Below, piece after piece: positions 1 through 8,678 of a stretch of 64,000 nucleotides of DNA. Origin of the DNA: Candidatus Gastranaerophilales bacterium (GTDB lineage: Bacteria; Cyanobacteriota; Vampirovibrionia; Gastranaerophilales; Gastranaerophilaceae); contig CANQAV010000005.1 of the NCBI GenBank assembly GCA_947589425.1, forward strand, positions 34,321 through 98,320. Direction: 5' to 3'. How positions within the stretch are numbered: the first letter of the stretch is position 1; every line of letters begins with the position of its first letter. The notes beneath the pieces were generated by a model. That model saw only the letters and a list, made by a program, of their open reading frames with translations, was not told where the DNA came from and searched no databases. A program made the position numbers and the translations under genes.

Positions 1-60
1 GACAGAACCGCTCAAAGAATAATTGAAGAATTTGAAATTTCAAAACGGTTAAACAAATAA
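1..60 (+). CDS. C-terminal end of an unidentified protein (truncated by window edge)
   Basis: An open frame runs from base 1 to a TAA at 58-60 and encodes 19 residues ending in ISKRLNK. It has no start in the window. A 15-nt gap separates it from the next gene on the same strand, so the two may be co-transcribed. The fragment is too short to assign a family. Confidence 0.45.
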   Translation, partial: DRTAQRIIEEFEISKRLNK

Positions 61-75
61 AAAGAAAGAAGAAGT

Positions 76-885
76 ATGGAATTTACACCTGAAATGATGA
101 ATATACTAATCAAAACAAGCCCTATTATATTCATCATAAGTATTATAGGGCTTATTGTATTTTTTATTGCATTAATCGTTTTTTTAATAAGAAAAAAACA
201 AATTAAAGCTTGGGTTTGTATATTGCCGGTTATTTTTGTTATGGGAATATACCATTTTTATACACTATTAGTATTCAAAGAAGTATTGTTTGCAAAAGAT
301 GCGGATGCAATTGAAAAAGCAATAAAACTGCCTTTTAACCTATATAAACATGAATATATTTTAGAAATGGGAAGGTTTTATGGGGGCGAACATGAATGTT
401 ATAAAAAACACGATGACATCCCAAACATTGATAAAGCAATTGAATATTATGAAAAAGCAATAAGAGGAAAATATGAAAAATATCCTTTTTCATCATATGA
501 ACTTGCCGGGATGTATTTAGTTAAGGAGGACTATGCTAAAACTATTGAAATTATAGATGCTATGGAAAAAAAGCCTGGCTCTTTTAACTGCCACTATTTT
601 AAAGCAGATGCTCTTATTATACAAGGAAAACATCAGGAAGCGCTTGATTATTTAAATAAATTTGATGATGAAAAATTAATTCCATATAAAGCAATGCTCT
701 ATAGAACGCTCGGACAATATCAAAAATCGCAAAGCCTGCTTGCAAATTATCACCCTAACATCCATCCGTCTGCAATTAAAACAGTTTTAAAAAAATTTGA
801 CGATATAAACAGTTATAAATATAGTATTAAGGCAACAAGAAAAGAAAAAATGAAAACAATAGGTATCTACGGTATATTCTTCTAA
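76..885 (+). CDS. TPR-like protein with two N-terminal membrane segments
   Basis: The protein has 269 residues. Two hydrophobic segments (about 14-38 and 46-66) precede a soluble, helical, tyrosine-rich region. From about residue 120 this region shows TPR-like spacing (motifs such as AIEYYEKAI and KHQEALDYLNKF). The layout suggests a cytoplasmic-membrane scaffold with a tetratricopeptide domain. The start is the first ATG, behind a weak purine-rich stretch (AAAGAAAGAAGAAG). A strong hairpin begins at its stop codon. I do not recognise a specific family, and partner and function are unknown. Confidence 0.7.
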   Translation: MEFTPEMMNILIKTSPIIFIISIIGLIVFFIALIVFLIRKKQIKAWVCILPVIFVMGIYHFYTLLVFKEVLFAKDADAIEKAIKLPFNLYKHEYILEMGRFYGGEHECYKKHDDIPNIDKAIEYYEKAIRGKYEKYPFSSYELAGMYLVKEDYAKTIEIIDAMEKKPGSFNCHYFKADALIIQGKHQEALDYLNKFDDEKLIPYKAMLYRTLGQYQKSQSLLANYHPNIHPSAIKTVLKKFDDINSYKYSIKATRKEKMKTIGIYGIFF

Positions 886-925
886 AATATTAAAAACGGG
901 GCTTATACCCCGTTTTTAATATTTT
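884..925. terminator. Bidirectional intrinsic terminator
   Basis: A perfect 18-bp inverted repeat (GGGG/CCCC core flanked by A-rich and T-rich arms) closes a 6-nt loop (CTTATA). It lies between the TPR gene (plus) and hydA (minus), which converge here, and the T-rich arms work in both directions. Confidence 0.9.
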
Positions 926-935
926 AGAATTTAAA

Positions 936-2678
936 TTATACTTTTATCTTTTGAGATTTATTTGAATAAGTTGTATGAAGTAATTCATGTGCTTTATGCG
1001 AGCCCGGTTTTTCCAAAAATTCACTATAAAGCCTTATGATATCAGGGTTTTCATGACAATTTCTGATTTTAAGTTCTCTATCTTCCTTGTATAACCCTTG
1101 AGCTCTGTTTTCTTTTGTTTTCAAGTCTTTACAAGCCGAAGGCTGTCCCCCGCCATTAATACATCCGCCGGGGCAAGCCATTACTTCAAGCATTTGAAAA
1201 TCAGCTTTGCCTTCTTTTACTTCTTTAATTGCACGTTCAGCTTCCGCTAAGGTTGAAACAACTCTTATTTTAACGGTTTGTCCGTTTATATCAACGGCAG
1301 CTTCTTTTGAACGTGAAGCTTTGTCTACCCCTCTTAAAGGCATAACATCAAGATTTTCAAGGTTTTTACCCGTTACAATATTATATGCGGTTCTAAGTGC
1401 CGCCTCCGCAACACCGCCCGAAGCACCAAATATCGTACCGCCGCCCGAATATTGACCGAAGGGCGAATCTGCTTCCTGCTCATCAATATTGTTAAAATCA
1501 ATACCTTGTTGTTTTATCATTTTAGCAAATTCGTAAGTTGTTAAAACGTAATCTGTTTCACCCTTAAGTTCATCTCTTTTGGCTTCATATTTTTTAGCGG
1601 TACAAGGCATAATTGATATAACTTTAATATTTTCTTTATTGAAGCCTTCATAGAATTTTGGCGCAATTTCTTTTGCAATCGGAGATAACATTCCCTGAGG
1701 AGATTTTGCGCTTGAAAGATGATTTAACATATCGGGATGATTTAATTCCATATATCTTACCCATGCCGGACAGCAAGAAGTAAATATGGGAAGGTTTTCA
1801 CCCTTTGTTAATCTTTCGACAAATTCGCTTGCTTCTTCCATAATCGTAAGGTCGGCAGAGAAATTTGTATCAAAAATCAAATCAAAACCGAGCTTACGGC
1901 AAGCCGAATATATCTTTTTAATAGTGTTTTCGCCCGAAGGAAGATTAAACATTTCCCCGAGTGCAACACGAACGGAAGGAGCAATTTGAACAATTGTTTT
2001 CACTTCTTTATCATTCAACAAATCGTAAACATTGTCGATATCTGATTTTATGGTTAAAGCGCCCGTAGGACAAACGCTTACGCATTGACCGCAGTTAACA
2101 CAGTTAACATCTTTAAGGGGCTTGCCTGCCATAGGCTGAACTTTTGTCAAAGAACCTCTTTCAGAAAAGCCCAGAACGCCTATTCCCTGAAACTCCGAAC
2201 ACGCTCTTACACACGCACCGCAGAGAATACATTTATTCATATCTCTTACGATTGAAGGGCTTGAAGCATCAATCGGCGAAAATTCTTCCTGTTTCATTTT
2301 TACATAAGGAATATCCGTAATTCCATATTCCATTGAATATTTTTGAAGTTCGCATGAGCCTGATTTTGAGCAGGTTGTACATTCTCTGTCATGATGAGCC
2401 AATAACAATTCAAGAATTGCTTTTCTGATTTTTCTTACTTTATTGTTATTTGTATAAATTTTTATTCCCGCTCTCGGGGGCATTGTACAAGAAGCTTGAA
2501 TGCCTCTGCCTTCAACTTCGACAACGCACATTCTGCATGCTCCGAATTGAGTTAAATCAGGACGATAGCAAAATGTCGGTATTTCAATTCCCGCTTTTTT
2601 TGCTACTTCCAATACCGTTTTTTCATCTGTAAATTCAACTTCGGTATCATTTATAAATAATGTTTTTTTGTCAGTCAT
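936..2678 (-). CDS. hydA: [FeFe] hydrogenase, NAD-linked trimeric type, catalytic subunit HydA
   Basis: This 580-residue catalytic subunit makes or oxidises H2. In order it has an N-terminal [2Fe-2S] domain (C37, C48, C51, C64), a His/Cys [4Fe-4S] site (HH at 95-96, C100, C103, C109) and a two-cluster ferredoxin domain (C150/153/156/160 and C193/196/199/203). The H-cluster domain carries all three signatures: TSCCPAW (300-306), MPCTAKK (357-363) and MACPGGC (500-506). A small-subunit-like C-terminal tail follows. The modular build and the adjacent hydB and hydC match group A3, NAD(P)-dependent electron-bifurcating hydrogenases of anaerobic fermenters. It is the last gene of hydCBA, 18 nt after hydB. 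The HydE/F/G maturases must lie elsewhere. Confidence 0.96.
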   Translation of the reverse strand: MTDKKTLFINDTEVEFTDEKTVLEVAKKAGIEIPTFCYRPDLTQFGACRMCVVEVEGRGIQASCTMPPRAGIKIYTNNNKVRKIRKAILELLLAHHDRECTTCSKSGSCELQKYSMEYGITDIPYVKMKQEEFSPIDASSPSIVRDMNKCILCGACVRACSEFQGIGVLGFSERGSLTKVQPMAGKPLKDVNCVNCGQCVSVCPTGALTIKSDIDNVYDLLNDKEVKTIVQIAPSVRVALGEMFNLPSGENTIKKIYSACRKLGFDLIFDTNFSADLTIMEEASEFVERLTKGENLPIFTSCCPAWVRYMELNHPDMLNHLSSAKSPQGMLSPIAKEIAPKFYEGFNKENIKVISIMPCTAKKYEAKRDELKGETDYVLTTYEFAKMIKQQGIDFNNIDEQEADSPFGQYSGGGTIFGASGGVAEAALRTAYNIVTGKNLENLDVMPLRGVDKASRSKEAAVDINGQTVKIRVVSTLAEAERAIKEVKEGKADFQMLEVMACPGGCINGGGQPSACKDLKTKENRAQGLYKEDRELKIRNCHENPDIIRLYSEFLEKPGSHKAHELLHTTYSNKSQKIKV

Positions 2679-2696
2679 TTTTATGAATTTCCTTAT

Positions 2697-4553
2697 CTAT
2701 TCGACTACTATCGCTTTAAACGGACAATTTTCCTTGCAAGCACCGCATTTAATACATTTTGACGTATCAATTTTGTGTGCTTCTTTAACGTTTCCTGAAA
2801 TTGCGCCTACGGGGCAGTTTCTTGCACATTTTGTACAGCCTTTGCAAAGCTCTTCTTTAATTCTGTATTTTTTAAGAGCCGTGCAAACACCGGCAGGACA
2901 TTTTTTATCCTTAATGTGTGCGATATATTCATCTCTAAAATATTTAAGAGTTGATAAAACAGGGTTTGGAGCAGATTTTCCGAGACCGCATAAAGAGCCT
3001 TGTTTTACAACTTGAGCAAGCTCTTCAAGTCTGTCTAAATCTTCCATTTCGCCTTCGCCGCGAACGATTTTTTCTAATATGGCGAGCATATTTTTTGTAC
3101 CTTCACGGCAGGGAACGCATTTTCCGCAAGATTCATTCTTTGTAAAATTCATGAAAAATCTTGCAACTTCAACAATGCAGGTATCTTCATTCATTACAAC
3201 AAGACCGCCCGAGCCTACCATGGCGCCAACTTTTGTTAACTGGTCGTAATCCATCGGCATATCAAGATGTTCTTGAGTTAAACATCCGCCCGAAGGTCCT
3301 CCTATTTGTACGGCTTTAAATTTCTTGCCGTTTCTGATACCGCCGCCCAAATCGAAAACGATTTGTCTTAAGGTTGTATTCATAGGTACTTCAATAAGTC
3401 CCGTGTTATTAACTTCGCCCGTCAGAGCGAAAGTTTTTGTACCTTTAGAAGTATCGGTACCCATTGAAGCAAACCATTTTGCACCGTTTAAGATAATTAA
3501 AGGAACGTTTGCAAATGTTTCAACGTTATTTAATAGTGTAGGACGTTTAAAAAGACCGCATTCAGCCATGTGTATGTTTTTGGGTCTTGGCATACCGCGT
3601 TCACCTTCAATTGAAGCAATCAGCGCAGATGATTCGCCGCATACAAAAGCGCCTGCCCCTTCTCTAATGTTGATTTTAAGGTTGAAGTTTGAGCCCATGA
3701 TATTGTTTCCCAAAAAACCGCGAGCTTCCGCATCGGCAATTGCTTTTCTTAAACGTTTAATTGCAAGAGGATATTCTGCTCTAACGTATATATAAGCTTC
3801 ATCCGCACCAACGGCAAATGCTGCTATTGCCATACCTTCAAGAAGTTTATGAGGGTCATCTTCCATAACAGACCTATCCATAAAAGCGCCGGGGTCGCCT
3901 TCATCACCGTTACAGATAACGTAAGATTTTCCGCCTCTGTGCTGATAAACGCTTCTCCATTTTTTACCCGTGGCAAAACCACCGCCGCCTCTGCCTCTTA
4001 AACCTGACTCTTCTATTTCTTTTATTACATATTCGGGGTCATTTATTTCCAAAACCTTGCTTAACGCACTGTATGCACCGACGGAAAGCGCTTCATCAAG
4101 GCTTTCGGGGTTAATTATACCGCAATTTTTCATTGCAGTTCTTGTTTGTTTTGCATAGAAGTTCATTTCTTCGTTATTTACAATCTTTTTATTTAAAGCA
4201 GGATCAACATATAACAAACGCTCAACCACCGTATCATTTAAAAGAGAGTCATATATTTCTTTGACATCTTCTTTTTTTACATGAACGTACGTTAATTTTT
4301 TATCAGGTATTACAACAAGACATCCCTGTTCGCAAAAACCGATACAGCCTGTCGGAATAACGCTCATTTTTACTTCATTTGTAAGAGCTTGAGCATCGGC
4401 ACCGAGTTTTTTGAATTCTTCAATTAACTCAAGTGCTCCGTTTGCGACACAGCCCGTTGAAGCGCAGACATGAATTCTTCTTCCCTGTTTTTCAATAAGT
4501 TTTTGTGCTTTTTCTTTTTCTTCGTTAATGTTAATTTTTAATTCTGTACTCAT
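2697..4553 (-). CDS. hydB: NAD-linked [FeFe] hydrogenase, NuoF-like flavoprotein subunit HydB
   Basis: This 618-residue diaphorase subunit carries FMN and the NAD(H) site. It starts with a thioredoxin-like [2Fe-2S] domain (C30, C35, C70, C74). The Nuo51 flavin/NADH domain follows, with glycine-rich GLRGRGGGGF (184-193) and CNGDEGDPGAF (214-224). Next come the N3-type [4Fe-4S] ligands (SCGKCVPC, C476/479/482 plus C522) and a C-terminal 2x[4Fe-4S] ferredoxin module (C570/573/576/580 and C600/603/606/610). This domain set is that of HydB/HndC rather than respiratory NuoF. It lies 3 nt after hydC and 18 nt before hydA. With HydA and HydC it should couple NADH and reduced ferredoxin to H2. Confidence 0.96.
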   Translation of the reverse strand: MSTELKININEEKEKAQKLIEKQGRRIHVCASTGCVANGALELIEEFKKLGADAQALTNEVKMSVIPTGCIGFCEQGCLVVIPDKKLTYVHVKKEDVKEIYDSLLNDTVVERLLYVDPALNKKIVNNEEMNFYAKQTRTAMKNCGIINPESLDEALSVGAYSALSKVLEINDPEYVIKEIEESGLRGRGGGGFATGKKWRSVYQHRGGKSYVICNGDEGDPGAFMDRSVMEDDPHKLLEGMAIAAFAVGADEAYIYVRAEYPLAIKRLRKAIADAEARGFLGNNIMGSNFNLKINIREGAGAFVCGESSALIASIEGERGMPRPKNIHMAECGLFKRPTLLNNVETFANVPLIILNGAKWFASMGTDTSKGTKTFALTGEVNNTGLIEVPMNTTLRQIVFDLGGGIRNGKKFKAVQIGGPSGGCLTQEHLDMPMDYDQLTKVGAMVGSGGLVVMNEDTCIVEVARFFMNFTKNESCGKCVPCREGTKNMLAILEKIVRGEGEMEDLDRLEELAQVVKQGSLCGLGKSAPNPVLSTLKYFRDEYIAHIKDKKCPAGVCTALKKYRIKEELCKGCTKCARNCPVGAISGNVKEAHKIDTSKCIKCGACKENCPFKAIVVE

Positions 4554-4556
4554 ACT

Positions 4557-5048
4557 CTACTCATTTTCTTTTAATAATGTATCAATAATAATTAAAACCG
4601 CATCAGGTGTCATTTTAGGATATACCTTTTCGTTAATAACAACAGCGGGAGCCAAAGAACACGCACCCAGACAACTTACCGTTTCAAGAGAAAACAGTCC
4701 GTTCGGGGTTGTCATTTTGCCGTTTTGCAAAGAAAGTTTCTTTCTGACAGCCTCTAATACAGGCATTGAGCCCCTAACATGGCAGGCTGTACCGTCGCAA
4801 ACTTTAATTTCATATTTTCCCTTAGGCTCTAAGCTGAATTGCGCATAAAAAGTTACAACACCATATACCGTAGCGGGGGATAACCCTTCAATATTTTCTC
4901 CGATGTAGCTGATTGCTTCTTCGGGAAGATATCTGTAAATGGCTTGAACTTTTTGCAAAATCGTAATCAGATTTGTTTTGTTATAGTTGTATTCTTTTAA
5001 AATTTCGTCAATTTTTTTAAAATCGACAGAGGTTTTTAATTCCGTCAT
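4557..5048 (-). CDS. hydC: NAD-linked [FeFe] hydrogenase, NuoE-like subunit HydC
   Basis: This 163-residue protein has the NuoE/24-kDa fold: an N-terminal helical region and then a thioredoxin-like [2Fe-2S] domain with C84, C89, C126 and C130 (CDGTACHVRG and CLGACSLAP). It is the first gene of hydCBA and should pass electrons between the flavin subunit and the hydrogenase. The ATG is preceded by GGGAAAG. The 94 bp back to rsfS are AT-rich and probably hold the operon promoter, but I see no convincing -35/-10 pair there. Confidence 0.95.
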   Translation of the reverse strand: MTELKTSVDFKKIDEILKEYNYNKTNLITILQKVQAIYRYLPEEAISYIGENIEGLSPATVYGVVTFYAQFSLEPKGKYEIKVCDGTACHVRGSMPVLEAVRKKLSLQNGKMTTPNGLFSLETVSCLGACSLAPAVVINEKVYPKMTPDAVLIIIDTLLKENE

Positions 5049-5142
5049 TGCCTATCTTTCCCATAAAAATACATTCAGTTAACATTTTAATATAAACAAA
5101 ATTATTTTCAAAATTTTTTATGCGAAATTAAAGCAACAAAAG

Positions 5143-5544
5143 CTATGCCTTGTCATACATTGCATATTCAAGGGAATTTTGCTCCCAGTACGGTCTGTCT
5201 ATTAAAAGAGCATGCGACCAAAATTTTTCAATTTTATATGTTTCTCTCTGCTCACGTGCCATAATGTGAACAACAACATCCCCATAGTCCAACAAATTCC
5301 ATTTATTTTGCTTTTCGGTTTCATCTCCCAGAGGAATTTTTTTAAAATAATCTTTAACTTTTTTTCTTAAAGTTTGGGTAAGCCCTCTTATATGAGGAGT
5401 TGAAGTACCTGTTGCAATGATAAAATAATCAGACAAAGAACATACCCTGCTCACGTTTAAAATGGTGATGTCAAGCGCTTTATTATCATCTAATATTCTT
5501 GCTATTGCGCATGCGAATTTTTCGCTTTCGATTGTATTTTCCAT
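5143..5544 (-). CDS. rsfS: Ribosomal silencing factor RsfS (Iojap/YbeB family)
   Basis: This 133-residue protein has the conserved core SDYFIIATGTS, the segment WNLLDYGDVVVHI and the terminal EKFWSHA. RsfS binds ribosomal protein uL14 and blocks subunit joining when nutrients are low. The start has an AAGGA Shine-Dalgarno sequence. It follows ricT by 8 nt and dnaX is further upstream, so it is probably the last gene of dnaX-ricT-rsfS. Confidence 0.95.
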   Translation of the reverse strand: MENTIESEKFACAIARILDDNKALDITILNVSRVCSLSDYFIIATGTSTPHIRGLTQTLRKKVKDYFKKIPLGDETEKQNKWNLLDYGDVVVHIMAREQRETYKIEKFWSHALLIDRPYWEQNSLEYAMYDKA

Positions 5545-5552
5545 TGTTTTCC

Positions 5553-6467
5553 TTATATATTGCCTGTTGAAGAATTTCTGTCATCTTCAAGCATTTTAAT
5601 ATCCACGACTTCATCATCCTGATAGTTCATATTGTTGTCAATGTCTATATCAATATTGACTTCGCCGTCTATCATTTCAATTTCCGATTTTTGATATTCC
5701 TTTAGTTTGCCGTCTTCTAATTTAACGTTAACTGCTTTTTTAAGGAAATTAACCATAAACACTTTTCCGACTCCGTCAGGTGTCATAACGCCGGAGCCTA
5801 CGGGGGGAAGCGTTTTTGCGGCATCAAGATAATTTTTATATTCATAATTTAAGCAGCACAGAAGCCTTCCGCATGCTCCCGTAATTTTACAGGGAGTTAT
5901 CGGAATTCCCTGATCTTTTGCAAGTTTAGTATTAACCTGTTCAAATTTTTTCAAAAAAGTACAGCAGCAATAATTTTGCCCGCAAACACCTTTTCCTTGA
6001 AGGATTGAAGTTTCGTCCCTCACACCTATGTGCCTTAAATCAATCCTTACTCTTTTAAATTCCTGAGTTAAATCTTTTAAAAGCTCTCTGAAATCAACTC
6101 TTTCCGGAGCGGTATAGTAAAATGTTATTTTTTTTCTGTCAAAAGTGTATCTTGCCTGTGTAAATTTCATGACAAGATTTCTTTTCATGGCTAAATCACG
6201 ACATTTATAGAATGCTTCAACTTCAAGCTTTTTCTGTTCTTCATAAGCCCTAAGGTCATCTTCATTCATTATTCTGACAAGCGTTAGAGGCTCGGGCTGA
6301 TGTTTTTCCCATGTTTTTTGTATTTGAGAATTAACAACAAATACACTGAACACCTCTTCCCCTTTTTCCGTTCTTACAAGAACAAGCTGACCATGCTTAA
6401 TATTAGCATCGGGAGAAACTTTAAGAGGATGAAATTGATTTTTAATAACTCTTACAGCAAACTTCAT
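5553..6467 (-). CDS. ricT: PSP1-domain protein RicT (YaaT-like)
   Basis: This PSP1/RicT protein has about 304 residues. The cysteine-rich core is clear: CGQNYCCC at about 164-171, then single cysteines at 195 and 201 and a CC pair at 206-207 (numbered from an in-frame ATG two codons upstream). In Bacillus, RicT with RicA and RicF carries Fe-S clusters and governs RNase Y-dependent mRNA maturation. Placement next to dnaX is common for yaaT. I chose the second ATG (MKFAVRV) because a TATAAT hexamer lies 7 nt before it; the alternative ATG is at 6473. The last 45 residues are acidic and low-complexity. Confidence 0.9.
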   Translation of the reverse strand: MKFAVRVIKNQFHPLKVSPDANIKHGQLVLVRTEKGEEVFSVFVVNSQIQKTWEKHQPEPLTLVRIMNEDDLRAYEEQKKLEVEAFYKCRDLAMKRNLVMKFTQARYTFDRKKITFYYTAPERVDFRELLKDLTQEFKRVRIDLRHIGVRDETSILQGKGVCGQNYCCCTFLKKFEQVNTKLAKDQGIPITPCKITGACGRLLCCLNYEYKNYLDAAKTLPPVGSGVMTPDGVGKVFMVNFLKKAVNVKLEDGKLKEYQKSEIEMIDGEVNIDIDIDNNMNYQDDEVVDIKMLEDDRNSSTGNI

Positions 6468-6513
6468 AAACATAATTATAGAAAAAAAATATTTTTAGGG
6501 CAAATTAAAGCCC

Positions 6514-8235
6514 TTATTCAATTATTCTGCCGTTAAATTCTTCAATCATCTCCTGAACTTTAGGGCTGTATTGTCTTTTTTCTTTGTTTTGAATATTCTG
6601 TTCTTCTTTTTGCTCTCTTTCAATGGGATTTTGAATATTCTGCGGGGGAACTTCGGGCGGTCTTTTCGGAGCCGGTTTAAATTTAACTTCTATTGTGGGG
6701 GTTGATTGATTAATTTTTATAAATTCAACATCCCAGTCGGGATATGTCAACTTAATAGCTTCTTTAAGATGCTGTATTTTAGAATCGGACTTTGCCTGCA
6801 AAAGCACATTATCATATAAAAAGCCGAGTGTAATTTTTTTATCTTTTGCGCAAACAAGCTTTGCAACGCTTGAATAAAATGCTTTTGCGGAAAGAGAGCC
6901 GATTTTTGAAATTACACCGCTCCAAACGGAAGCTTCATCAACCGTATCGGCAATTTGCGTTTTTGGCATATTTTCATCTTGATTTATCTTTGATACAGCT
7001 TCATTTTCAAGGGGTTTTTGTTCTTTTTCCTGAAGATTATTAATTTTCTCGGGTTTTTGAATTTTTTGTTCGGCATCTTTCGCACAAGGCGCTTCCATTT
7101 TAATATTTTGATTTGGTATTTTTATATTTTTTATATTATCAGCACTTATTGAAGCAATTGCACCCAATTCCATCCAAAGATAAGGGTTTGTTGAGATTTT
7201 AATTTCTTTATAATATTCAATCATTGTATTTAAAATTGTCATGATTTTATTTTTGTCAAAATTAAATGCACGCACCCTTTGAATATCTTCGTCTATGAGG
7301 CAGGTTAATTTTTTAATGCTTTCATCATCTTTACCGTCAAGTACAAGAAGAATATTCCTTAAAAATTCAATAAAATTTTCCGCAAGATTTCTCGGCTCAT
7401 TGCCTTTTGAATATATTTCATCAACCGCATTAATTGAAGCATTTATATCTTTTGAATATATGTTTTTTAATAAATTTAATAAAACATCAAAATTAATTTT
7501 TCCGAGGAGCTCTTCAATTAAATCTTTTGTAATTTCTTCCTTAACCCCTAAAATACTTACCTGATCCAAAAGAGCAAGAGAATCTCTCAATCCGCCAGAT
7601 ACGTTTTTTGCAATTGCAAAAAGGGCATCATCGGTGATTTTAATATTTTCTAAATCCGATATCTCTCTTAAGCGCTTAATTATATCTTCTGTTGTAATTC
7701 TTCTTAAATCAAATCTTTGACAGCGTGAAACGATTGTTTCCAAAACCTTGTGAGGTTCTGTTGTGGCAAGGATAAAAATAACATTTTCGGGAGGCTCTTC
7801 AAATGTTTTTAAAAGCGCATTAAACGCATCATTAGAGAGCATGTGTACTTCATCTATTATAAAAATCTTATATTTACCGTTAATCGGGGCATAGCGTGTC
7901 TGCGATATCAATTCTTTTGCATCTTGAATACCCCTGTTGGATGCTGCATCAATTTCAATAACATCAAGCCCCGTTGCATTTGTAATATCAACACAGCTTG
8001 CGCACTTTTGGCAGGGTTCAAGGGTGGGCCCATGCTCGCAATTAAGAGATTTTGCAAAAATTCTTGCACAGGAAGTTTTCCCCGTGCCTCTCGGACCGCA
8101 GAAAAGATATGCATTTGCAATTCTGTTTAACTCGATTGCATTTGATAAAGCTTTGACAAGACTTTCCTGCCCTACAACATCTTTAAATGATTGAGGACGG
8201 TATTTTCTAAATAACGGCAAATAATTTTCTTCCAT
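6514..8235 (-). CDS. dnaX: DNA polymerase III subunit gamma/tau
   Basis: This 573-residue clamp-loader ATPase has Walker A GPRGTGKT (47-54), zinc cysteines C66/C75/C78/C81, Walker B IFIIDEVH (124-131) and the sensor region SRC at 170-172. The collar domain runs to about residue 360. A charged, low-complexity linker then leads to a C-terminal domain (about 440-535) resembling the tau part. The N-terminal MEENYLPLFRKYRP is the family's canonical start. No Shine-Dalgarno sequence precedes it. Instead TATAAT lies exactly 6 nt before the ATG, so the mRNA may be leaderless. ricT follows after about 45 nt. Confidence 0.97.
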   Translation of the reverse strand: MEENYLPLFRKYRPQSFKDVVGQESLVKALSNAIELNRIANAYLFCGPRGTGKTSCARIFAKSLNCEHGPTLEPCQKCASCVDITNATGLDVIEIDAASNRGIQDAKELISQTRYAPINGKYKIFIIDEVHMLSNDAFNALLKTFEEPPENVIFILATTEPHKVLETIVSRCQRFDLRRITTEDIIKRLREISDLENIKITDDALFAIAKNVSGGLRDSLALLDQVSILGVKEEITKDLIEELLGKINFDVLLNLLKNIYSKDINASINAVDEIYSKGNEPRNLAENFIEFLRNILLVLDGKDDESIKKLTCLIDEDIQRVRAFNFDKNKIMTILNTMIEYYKEIKISTNPYLWMELGAIASISADNIKNIKIPNQNIKMEAPCAKDAEQKIQKPEKINNLQEKEQKPLENEAVSKINQDENMPKTQIADTVDEASVWSGVISKIGSLSAKAFYSSVAKLVCAKDKKITLGFLYDNVLLQAKSDSKIQHLKEAIKLTYPDWDVEFIKINQSTPTIEVKFKPAPKRPPEVPPQNIQNPIEREQKEEQNIQNKEKRQYSPKVQEMIEEFNGRIIE

Positions 8236-8241
8236 AAAGAT

Positions 8242-8247
8242 ATTATA
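8242..8247 (-). promoter_or_regulatory. -10 element of dnaX, placed for a leaderless transcript
   Basis: On the minus strand TATAAT is followed by ATCTTT and then the dnaX ATG. Normal -10 to start spacing would begin transcription at the A of the ATG. A weak -35 (TTTCAC) sits 17 bp upstream. Confidence 0.55.
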
Positions 8248-8337
8248 ATACCAAAACGTTCAATGTGAAATTTGGCATTATTTCGCTTTTAGGGAAGATT
8301 TTAAAGCCGATATATAATTTTTGCCATGCTTAATATA

Positions 8338-8526
8338 TTATGCTAATGCGGAAAAAGAGCCCCCGCCCGAAGTTGAAGCGGAATTACTTGCAACAGTGCC
8401 TGCTGTTTCTGCTTCTGCGTTAAATAACGGCTGAGGCTGAGCCTGTGCAATTGTTCCTGCTGTTTCAGCTTTTGCGTCTTTTGCCTGCGCTTGTTTTTGA
8501 GCTTCCAAATTTAAAGATACGTCCAT
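8338..8526 (-). CDS. Small Ala/Gln-rich protein with an internal repeat, function unknown
   Basis: The 62 residues are low-complexity and have no Cys or Trp. The segment AETAGTIAQ recurs as AETAGTVAS about 20 residues later, and the C-terminus is glycine/serine-rich (SGGGSFSALA). No signal peptide or membrane segment is visible. A purine-rich ribosome site (GGAAAGAG) sits about 6 nt before the ATG, which supports expression. It stands alone between dnaX and the divergent exported-protein gene. It could be a structural or secreted small protein or a peptide precursor; I cannot choose. Confidence 0.6.
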   Translation of the reverse strand: MDVSLNLEAQKQAQAKDAKAETAGTIAQAQPQPLFNAEAETAGTVASNSASTSGGGSFSALA

Positions 8527-8644
8527 ATTTTCTCTTTCCGAAATATATAATCAATTCCTTTTTTATAATTCCTCAATTTTTGTTTTTTAAAACATAAAAT
8601 TATAATTTATTAACATTTTTATCCCTCAATTATACGGTTTAATA

Positions 8645-8672
8645 TTTACTTTAAGGGAAAAAACATTAAAAT
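8645..8672 (+). promoter_or_regulatory. Promoter of the exported-protein gene, leaderless spacing
   Basis: TTTACT (8645-8650), a 16-bp spacer and TAAAAT (8667-8672) end 6 nt before the ATG at 8679. No Shine-Dalgarno sequence lies in between. Confidence 0.5.
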
Positions 8673-8678
8673 TAGAAT

